This document shows positions 6,747-11,514 of a stretch of 12,599 nucleotides of DNA, one piece after another (the stretch's first letter is position 1; every line of letters starts with the position of its first letter). This DNA is from Planctomycetota bacterium. GTDB taxonomy: Bacteria > Planctomycetota > Planctomycetia > Planctomycetales > Planctomycetaceae. The notes under the pieces are model-generated. The model made no database searches. It worked only from the letters and a program-made list of their open reading frames with translations, and had not been told where the DNA came from. Made by a program: the position numbers and the translations under genes. Location of the stretch: assembly GCA_003669575.1 (NCBI GenBank), contig QWOR01000013.1, positions 1 through 12,599 of the forward strand. The letters are read 5' to 3'.

Positions 6747-7583
6747 CTAGTTAGATGTAATCCGTTCATGGGCCAGCAGCCCCGTGACAAGCGCCGTCAG
6801 CTTCGGCTCGGCGGCGTTGGCGACGGCGATGATCTCTGCAACATTCGCAGGCTTGAGCGCGTCGGGCAGGCACATGTCGGTGACGACCGAGAGGCCCACG
6901 GTCCGCAGACCCGCATGGACAGCCACGATGACCTCGGGCACGGTCGACATGCCAACCACATCGGCTCCGACCTGCCGCAGGAACCGGTACTCGGCGCGCG
7001 TTTCGAGATTCGGTCCTGAGACGGCCACCATCACTCCCCGGTGGCAGGCAAAGTTCTCCCGCCGGGCGATCTCCAAGGCGACCTGCCCCAGCTGTCGGTC
7101 GTAGGGTTCGCTCATGTCGGGAAAACGTGGCCCCAACCGGTCATCGTTGATGCCAATCAGCGGGTTGGCTCCCATCAAATTAATGTGGTCGTCGATCACC
7201 ATGATGTCACCCGTCGCGTAGAACGGGTTCATCCCTCCGACGGCGTTCGACACGATGAGCAGCTGGGCCCCGAGAGCTTTGATCACGCGAATTGGCAGCG
7301 TGACCTGCTTGAGCGGGTAACCCTCGTACATGTGGACCCGGCCTTCCATCGCCATCACGGACAGGCCTTCGAGCTTTCCGCAGACCAGTCTCCCCTTGTG
7401 GCTGACGGCGGTCGACTTGGGAAAGTGCGGGATCGACTCGTAATCGATCGAGGCCTCAACCTCTATCTTCTTGACCAGCGATCCCAGCCCCGTTCCCAGC
7501 ACGATTCCGGCATGGGGAGTGGAGGACCATTGCTGGCGAATGTATTGGCAGGCGTCCTGGATCTTGTCGTACAGGTCAAGCAC
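6747..7583 (-). CDS. punA: Purine nucleoside phosphorylase, trimeric (low-mass) PNP/MTAP family
   Basis: 278 aa, the normal length. It should cleave purine nucleosides with phosphate to base plus (deoxy)ribose-1-phosphate, in cytosolic purine salvage. Visible motifs: phosphate loop GTGLG (30-34), GRVHMYEGY (81-89; R82, H84, Y86), SNAVGGMNP (112-120, with the N113 backbone site), GPNLETRAEYR (190-200, base-binding E194), VVGMSTVPEV (209-218, M212) and SVVTDMCLPDA (232-242). At the base-specificity position, D236 replaces the Asn of 6-oxopurine PNPs. V248 sits where human PNP has its 5'-OH-binding His257, and T31 replaces the usual Ser; all three are MTAP-like, whereas E194 is PNP-like. The substrate could therefore include adenosine or methylthioadenosine. 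The start is GTG 7581-7583, with GAGGAA 7 bases upstream (7591-7596). The symporter gene follows on the same strand after 31 bases. Confidence 0.93.
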   Translation of the reverse strand: MLDLYDKIQDACQYIRQQWSSTPHAGIVLGTGLGSLVKKIEVEASIDYESIPHFPKSTAVSHKGRLVCGKLEGLSVMAMEGRVHMYEGYPLKQVTLPIRVIKALGAQLLIVSNAVGGMNPFYATGDIMVIDDHINLMGANPLIGINDDRLGPRFPDMSEPYDRQLGQVALEIARRENFACHRGVMVAVSGPNLETRAEYRFLRQVGADVVGMSTVPEVIVAVHAGLRTVGLSVVTDMCLPDALKPANVAEIIAVANAAEPKLTALVTGLLAHERITSN

Positions 7584-7632
7584 GTCGGGGTTCCTCGGGG
7601 TGATGACAGTCTGAAAGCGTGACCATACCCAC

Positions 7633-7714
7633 GTCGGAATCGTCCGACAACTCGGCAGGCATCATCCTCAGCGAGCGTCAGATGTCAGTCTGCCATGAAT
7701 GGGCGGACGATTCC
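7633..7714. repeat. Inverted repeat element with perfect 11-bp arms upstream of punA
   Basis: GGAATCGTCCG (7636-7646) and CGGACGATTCC (7704-7714) are exact reverse complements separated by 57 bases. A nested pair GGCAG (7654-7658)/CTGCC (7690-7694) lies inside. The left arm is also a local hairpin: GTCGGA-ATCG-TCCGAC at 7633-7648, about 50 bases upstream of the punA start. No clear target-site duplication flanks it. It could be a leader structure, a MITE-like remnant or paired regulator half-sites. Confidence 0.5.
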
Positions 7715-7739
7715 TTGTCTGTCACTGTGTTCTTTGGCG

Positions 7740-7756
7740 ACTCACGTGATGTGAGT
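7740..7756. promoter_or_regulatory. 17-bp palindrome, candidate operator
   Basis: ACTCAC (7740-7745) and GTGAGT (7751-7756) are perfect inverted repeats around GTGAT, and the overlapping TCACGTGA (7742-7749) is a perfect 8-bp palindrome. It lies in the divergent region, about 190 bases before the membrane-protein start and 160 before punA. The size suits a dimeric helix-turn-helix regulator; which one is unknown. Confidence 0.35.
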
Positions 7757-7943
7757 TACCCACCACCAGCTGTTGAGCAACGCCCGAAGTAGAATCCGGC
7801 TGACACCGGACGCTCGCCTTCATCCGAAAGATTCGGGACCAGTTCAAAAACCTTTGATCCGTGAGCGGGGTTTCGTCGTTATGCTATGCGTTAGCGGGAA
7901 TTGTCAGTCGCCCCTTGCTCACCGACCAAACTCGGAGCCCATC

Positions 7944-8603
7944 GTGAAACACCTCGCTCTGCTGATCTCTGCCGCTTTGATACTTCCCGGTCTGACCGTC
8001 TATGGTGAGGAAGTCCTGCCTAACGCAGCAGCAACCGCCACCGAAACTCCGGCTGCTCCGGCGAACGATGCTGCAACAACCTCTGAGAACGCTGCACCCG
8101 TTCCGGCAGCCACCACCCCCGAGTCAGGTATCTCCACCGAGGGCGCCAAGCAACAAGTCAAAGAAATTGCCGAGAAGGTCGACAAGAACGAACAGGCCCA
8201 GGAGGTCAGCGCAGGTATTCTCAAACAAATCTACATGCTGGCCGAACGGATGGAATCGCCCATGTTTCACTGGGCGGCGTTTGCCCTGATGGTGACTGGA
8301 GTCGTCAGCTTTGCCCTTCAGCTTGTCCTCGGAAAACTGCTGGTTCTGTCGAAAATGAGCATCAGCCTCACAGAAATCCTGTCAGATACCATGGGGCTGG
8401 CGATCAGCTTGGTCGGTCTGGTCCTCACAACCCAGGCTGCAGCCCAGAACTCGACCTTCACCACCAGCCCCGCAGCTGTGCTGTCGGCGACGGGAGCGGG
8501 TGCACTGCTCGGATTTTTCTTCTTCAAATGGGGAACGTCCCAGGAACTGGCAGCTGCAGATGGCCGGAAGGCACAGCCAAAATCAGTGCCTTCCAAGTCA
8601 TAA
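7944..8603 (+). CDS. Hypothetical secreted/membrane protein, 219 aa, with signal peptide and three membrane segments
   Basis: I do not recognise a named family. I chose GTG 7944 because GGAG (7934-7937) lies 6 bases upstream and the product then begins with a textbook signal peptide, MKHLALLISAALILPGLTVYG, with probable cleavage around residue 21. An open frame continues back to a TTG at 7773, but those residues look non-coding. After the signal is an Ala/Thr/Pro-rich disordered stretch (24-65), a charged, possibly coiled-coil helix (68-103, EGAKQQVKEIAEKVDKNEQA) and three hydrophobic segments at about 108-130, 148-166 and 175-196. A short basic tail follows (207-219). The layout places the Ala/Pro linker and the coiled coil outside the cytoplasm. 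It is divergent from punA. A hairpin with a T tract follows 31 bases after the stop, so it may be monocistronic. Confidence 0.8.
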   Translation: MKHLALLISAALILPGLTVYGEEVLPNAAATATETPAAPANDAATTSENAAPVPAATTPESGISTEGAKQQVKEIAEKVDKNEQAQEVSAGILKQIYMLAERMESPMFHWAAFALMVTGVVSFALQLVLGKLLVLSKMSISLTEILSDTMGLAISLVGLVLTTQAAAQNSTFTTSPAAVLSATGAGALLGFFFFKWGTSQELAAADGRKAQPKSVPSKS

Positions 8604-8633
8604 ACCGGCTTTCAACACCAGGAAATGGAGACG

Positions 8634-8663
8634 AATCGCCGGGCCGCTGTGTCCGGTGATTTT
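8634..8663 (+). terminator. Probable intrinsic terminator after the 219-aa membrane protein gene
   Basis: AATCGCCGG (8634-8642) pairs with CCGGTGATT (8653-8661) over 9 positions, with one G-U wobble and a 10-base loop. The 3' arm runs into TTTT (8660-8663). It begins 31 bases after the stop at 8603 and ends about 60 bases before the methyltransferase start. The T tract is short, so strength is uncertain. Confidence 0.45.
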
Positions 8664-8724
8664 GAGAACCTGACTCCCGACTCTTGCCCCCGCTCTGATT
8701 GTCGCGGACGATACGGGATGATTC

Positions 8725-10035
8725 GTGGCTTTCTCTGGTGGACCTTCCGTGACATTTCGACCTTCAAACCGACCTTTTCGCCCTCGTGAGGGAAGCCCGC
8801 GCGAGGGAGCGTCGCGGCCCCAGCCGAAGTTTCCATTGTCGCCGGAATTCACCGCTCAGCGTCCACTGACCCACACGGGACCACTGGCCACGGTAACCGC
8901 CAAGAGTTCGACCGGGGCGACGACCCTCTTCCGCCGTCGGCTCGCAGAGATTCCGCAAGCGGCCAAGCATGGCGACCTGGTAGCGATCGGCCTGGAAGGA
9001 GAAGGCATCTGGGCCTACGGACTGATCAATCCCCGGGCGGAAGCGACGGTCCGGGTCCTTTCACGGGAAGCAACCCCGCCCAATGCCGATTGGTGGCGAA
9101 CCCAGGTTCGCCAGGCTGTCGACTTGCGACGGATGCTCGGCCTGGATGCTGTATCAAATGCGTATCGAGTCATTCACGCCGAAGGGGATGGAATCCCGGG
9201 GCTGGTCGCGGATCGATACGGAGACCTGATCGCGATCGAGGCGTTTACTCTGGCCATGTACCAACGCTCCGAAGCACTGGCCCAGTTGCTCTGCGAGGAA
9301 CTCGGCGTGAAACAGTGGGTCGTTCATCCCGGCCCACGAACTCTGGAGCAGGAGGGGTTCAGTGCCGATGCGTTCGGGGCTCAGGGCGTCCGCGACCGCA
9401 TCGTTGTCGAAGAGCATGGTTTGAAGTTTGAAGTCGATCTGGCTGGCGGGCACAAGACAGGATTTTTCTGCGATCAACGAGACAACCGCGACCAGCTGGT
9501 CCAGTTCTGTCGCGGCAAGCGCGTGCTGGACCTGTGCTGTTACTCAGGTGGCTTTTCAATCTCGGCCAAGGTGCGTGGTCAGGCTCAGGATGTCATTGGT
9601 GTCGACCTTGATGAGAAGGCCGTCGAGCAGGCCCGCCGCAACTCCCGGCTGAATCGCGAGAACATCAAGTTCGTGCACGCCGATGCATTTCCATGGCTGC
9701 GTGATGCGATCCGTAACGGGAAGAAATTCGATGTGGTGGTCGTCGACCCGCCGCGATTCATCTCCTCACAGGAGGAGATCGAAGAAGGTCGCAGCCGCTA
9801 TTTCGATCTCAACCGTCTGGCCATGCAAGTCGTAGCCCCGGGTGGGCTGGTCGTCACCTGCAGCTGTAGCGGGTTGCTCGGCGTCGAAGACTTTTCACGG
9901 CTGATGATCGGAGCGATCCCGCCTGGTCGGTCGGGTCAGATTCTCTACCGTACTGGAGCTGGCCCCGATCATCCGGTGGCATCGAACTGTTCTGAGACCG
10001 AATATCTCAAGGCTCTCTGGATGCGGGTGAATTAA
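8725..10035 (+). CDS. rlmI: RlmI-like class I SAM-dependent 23S rRNA methyltransferase (COG1092)
   Basis: 436 aa. RlmI makes m5C in 23S rRNA (C1962 in E. coli); exact target identity here is inferred. Order: low-complexity Pro/Arg/Gly N-terminus (1-45), a diverged PUA-like domain (about 50-115), a central domain with EGDGIPGLVADRYGD (153-167) and GGHKTGFFCDQRDNR (241-255), then the Rossmann domain. There, motif I is LDLCCYSGGFSIS (268-280), the acidic SAM-ribose position is in GVDLDEKAV (292-300), motif IV is VVVDPPRF (338-345) and the catalytic cysteine is C381 in the TCSCSG stretch (378-383). RlmI relatives usually have a HPWVF-type segment near the PUA start; it is not recognisable here. 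The start is GTG 8725 with a weak GGGA upstream; TTG 8836 is an alternative that would drop the odd first 37 residues. The gene stands downstream of a probable terminator and has its own transcription. Confidence 0.88.
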   Translation: MAFSGGPSVTFRPSNRPFRPREGSPREGASRPQPKFPLSPEFTAQRPLTHTGPLATVTAKSSTGATTLFRRRLAEIPQAAKHGDLVAIGLEGEGIWAYGLINPRAEATVRVLSREATPPNADWWRTQVRQAVDLRRMLGLDAVSNAYRVIHAEGDGIPGLVADRYGDLIAIEAFTLAMYQRSEALAQLLCEELGVKQWVVHPGPRTLEQEGFSADAFGAQGVRDRIVVEEHGLKFEVDLAGGHKTGFFCDQRDNRDQLVQFCRGKRVLDLCCYSGGFSISAKVRGQAQDVIGVDLDEKAVEQARRNSRLNRENIKFVHADAFPWLRDAIRNGKKFDVVVVDPPRFISSQEEIEEGRSRYFDLNRLAMQVVAPGGLVVTCSCSGLLGVEDFSRLMIGAIPPGRSGQILYRTGAGPDHPVASNCSETEYLKALWMRVN

Positions 10036-10063
10036 CACCACTGGACAAGTCGGTGACCCATCC

Positions 10064-10092
10064 ATGACGACCCTGGCGTGACCAGCTACAAT
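10064..10092 (+). promoter_or_regulatory. Predicted sigma70-type promoter for the nitroreductase gene
   Basis: ATGACG (10064-10069, four of six matches to TTGACA) and TACAAT (10087-10092, five of six to TATAAT) are separated by exactly 17 bases. Transcription would start near 10099, giving a leader of about 60 bases before ATG 10161. This is a pattern match by eye; the -35 is mediocre. Confidence 0.4.
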
Positions 10093-10160
10093 CCGATCTC
10101 TTTGCTATCTGGCTTGTGGCACTCTCGAGCCGGCGGCACTCCCTCAGGACTGAGATCTTC

Positions 10161-10814
10161 ATGGCCACGATCACACCGGAAACACTTCTCGAACAACTTC
10201 ACTGGCGATACGCCACCAAACAATTCGACGCCCAGCGCAAGATCCCGGCTCAAGTATGGAGTGCCCTGGAGCAATCTCTGATCCTGACCCCTTCGTCCTA
10301 TGGCATGCAGCCGTGGAAGTTCGTCGTGCTGAACAAGGATGCAGAATTGCGGGAACGTCTCGTCAGCTGTTCCTGGGGCCAACGCCAGGTCGCTGACAGC
10401 TCGCACTATGTGGTCTTCACTGTGCGGACCGAGATCACCGAACAGGATGTCGACACTTACATGGACTCGATTGCCGCAACGCGGCAGATCGACAAGTCAG
10501 CTGTCGAACCACTGAAGAAGATGATCGAAAGCGGCATCGTCCGTGGGTTGAACGCCACACAACAGCAAGAGTGGGCCAGCCGGCAGGCTTACATCGCACT
10601 CGGTAATTTCATGACCAGTGCCGCACTGCTGGGGATTGATACCTGCCCCATGGAAGGCCTGGATCCCGCCAAATACGACGAGGTTCTCGGCCTTAAAGGG
10701 AGCGGATATGCGACCTGTGTGGCGTGCGCTGCAGGTTACCGCGCCGCCTCTGACAAATACTCGCAACTCGCCAAGGTCCGATACACTGCTCAACAAGTGG
10801 TTGAGAACCGATAA
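10161..10814 (+). CDS. NfsB-like NAD(P)H-dependent nitroreductase (FMN-binding)
   Basis: 217 aa, the same length as E. coli NfsB. Nitroreductase-family flavoproteins are cytosolic FMN homodimers that pass electrons from NAD(P)H to nitroaromatics, quinones or related acceptors; the native substrate is unknown. Visible family features: WRYATKQFD (15-23) with the N-terminal Arg/Lys FMN-phosphate contacts, TPSSYGMQPWKFVV (43-56, the FMN-binding loop), the helix RQAYIALGNFMTSAALLGID (141-160), the CPMEG loop (162-166) and the C-terminal KVRY (205-208). I chose ATG 10161 because the family begins near TPETLLEQLHWRY; an upstream in-frame GTG at 10116 would add 15 unlike residues. AGGA (10146-10149) lies 11 bases upstream, within a small CTCA-GGAC-TGAG dyad. 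A predicted promoter lies at 10064-10092, so it probably has its own transcript. It converges on csrA across a long hairpin. Confidence 0.92.
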   Translation: MATITPETLLEQLHWRYATKQFDAQRKIPAQVWSALEQSLILTPSSYGMQPWKFVVLNKDAELRERLVSCSWGQRQVADSSHYVVFTVRTEITEQDVDTYMDSIAATRQIDKSAVEPLKKMIESGIVRGLNATQQQEWASRQAYIALGNFMTSAALLGIDTCPMEGLDPAKYDEVLGLKGSGYATCVACAAGYRAASDKYSQLAKVRYTAQQVVENR

Positions 10815-10840
10815 CCGTTGCAAAAATCCACAGTGGCCCG

Positions 10841-10923
10841 GGCTTCATTCGACGGGCTGACTCGCCCTTCGACTTCGAAGCAATTTGCTTGAACGAGGGC
10901 TGAGATGCCCGTCGAATGCAGCC
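10841..10923. repeat. 83-base long near-perfect hairpin between nitroreductase and csrA
   Basis: The outer arms, 10841-10857 and 10907-10923, pair over 17 positions with one mismatch; the innermost 12 (CATTCGACGGGC / GCCCGTCGAATG) are exact. Inside, CTC and GCCC (10861-10867) pair with GGGC and GAG (10897-10904), TTC (10874-10876) with GAA (10891-10893), and AAGCA (10878-10882) with TGCTT (10886-10890). The whole element folds as one stem with small bulges and an ATT loop. It starts 26 bases after the nitroreductase stop and ends 5 bases from the csrA stop. It may act as a bidirectional terminator or mRNA 3' barrier. There is no T tract on the plus side; on the minus side TTTTT comes about 17 bases later (10822-10826). 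Confidence 0.7.
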
Positions 10924-10928
10924 TGTGA

Positions 10929-11156
10929 TTACTTGGCGTTCGTCGGTATCAACTTGGCAGTATCGATCCGGCTCGGCGTCCGCGCAACGATTGGAGCGGG
11001 AGCATCGTCCTTCTGGATCTCGGATCGGACGACACGATGCGATTTAGGAGCATCGATGCACAGTCGGACGCGATTGCCTTGGATCTGTGACACCTTGATG
11101 GTGATTTCACCATCGATCACCAAGGACTCACCAATTTTTCTTGTCAAAACCAACAT
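10929..11156 (-). CDS. csrA: Carbon storage regulator CsrA
   Basis: 75 aa. CsrA is a small dimeric RNA-binding protein that binds GGA-containing hairpins near ribosome sites and alters translation or mRNA decay. The start MLVLTRKIGESLVI, then GNRVRLCIDAPKSHRVVRSEI, is canonical: L4 and R6 of the first strand, GNRVRL (27-32) and R44 of the RNA-binding surface are all present. I chose ATG 11154-11156 because it gives the invariant MLVLTR start and has a very strong GGGAGGG (11162-11168) at proper spacing; a GTG at 11160-11162 overlaps that site and is rejected. Residues 48-75 form a Pro/Ala/Lys-rich tail slightly longer than in E. coli CsrA (61 aa). The leader has a TTTGAA/TTCAAA hairpin directly upstream of the ribosome site, and the site itself contains GGA, so autoregulation is plausible. 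No flagellar or fliW gene is nearby. Confidence 0.96.
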   Translation of the reverse strand: MLVLTRKIGESLVIDGEITIKVSQIQGNRVRLCIDAPKSHRVVRSEIQKDDAPAPIVARTPSRIDTAKLIPTNAK

Positions 11157-11514
11157 GATCACCCTCCCTGTTTGAAGTTGTTCTCTTTCAAAGAGTCCAA
11201 CCCGATGTTGTTTCGGCGGAATCCACTTCCCGCCGGGGTCAAGTACGCAAGTCAGACTTGACTCTCAACATTCATTTCTATAGCGAAATGCAGAAAATTC
11301 AAGAACTCGTTTCTGGCCAAGCGCGCACTAAACACGCAAACACATACTCAAAAACGACTTACAAACTTCAGGAATCCAGTTTCCGACTTTTTGGACACCT
11401 GACCGGACCGTTTAAACGATGATTCTCACTTGAAAATCGCAACGCTGTTCATGAACGGGTCACGAAGCACTTCAACGAGTCGTAAGGCTCGCGGGGGGCA
11501 ATTTCCCTCCTCTG
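11157..11514. other. Intergenic region upstream of csrA and downstream of the right-edge gene
   Basis: 358 bases, visibly more AT-rich than the coding regions. Apart from the csrA leader, it holds overlapping dyads CAAGT-CAG-ACTTG and AGTCA-GACT-TGACT at 11248-11263, a GTTTAAAC palindrome near 11410, and a CGAGTC-GTAA-GGCTCG stem with a GNRA-type loop at 11476-11491. A minus-strand TATAGA (11282-11277) could be a csrA -10 element, but the facing -35 (TTCTTG) is poor. I see no gene here. Confidence 0.5.
11162..11192 (-). promoter_or_regulatory. csrA leader: hairpin plus strong GGGAGGG ribosome-binding site
   Basis: On the minus strand, TTTGAA (11192-11187), a 10-base loop AGAGAACAAC and TTCAAA (11176-11171) form a perfect 6-bp stem. 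Two bases later comes GGGAGGG (11168-11162), which lies 5 bases before ATG 11156. This is the strongest Shine-Dalgarno in the window. CsrA binds GGA cores, so the site could be an autoregulatory target; that is inference. Confidence 0.5.

Larger units (their letters stand above)
7584..7943. other. Divergent intergenic region rich in inverted repeats
   Basis: 360 bases between the divergent phosphorylase and 219-aa membrane-protein genes. A plus-strand frame is open from a TTG at 7773, but its product before 7944 looks non-coding. The region holds the 7633-7714 inverted-repeat element, the 17-bp palindrome at 7740-7756, a TCCGG-CTGACA-CCGGA dyad (7795-7810) and a CCGAA-AGA-TTCGG hairpin (7824-7836). 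The last two would lie in the 5' leader of the membrane-protein mRNA if transcription starts near 7760. A TTGATC (7854-7859) and TATGCT (7880-7885) pair has 20-base spacing, too long for a confident promoter. Confidence 0.55.

Noticed and set aside
7581..7630. Tandem overlap between the punA start region and an antisense frame (7041-7622)
   Set aside because: The plus-strand frame is a shadow of punA with no family features.
7773..7943. 57-residue N-terminal extension of the membrane protein from a TTG
   Set aside because: GTG 7944 has GGAG at proper spacing and starts a clear signal peptide; the extension would bury that signal and has atypical composition.
10841..10923. CsrA-titrating small RNA next to csrA
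   Set aside because: The hairpin contains no GGA motifs in loops, which CsrA-sequestering RNAs need in several copies.
11157..11162. GTG start for csrA adding two residues
   Set aside because: The GTG overlaps the GGGAGGG ribosome site; ATG 11156 yields the invariant MLVLTR N-terminus.
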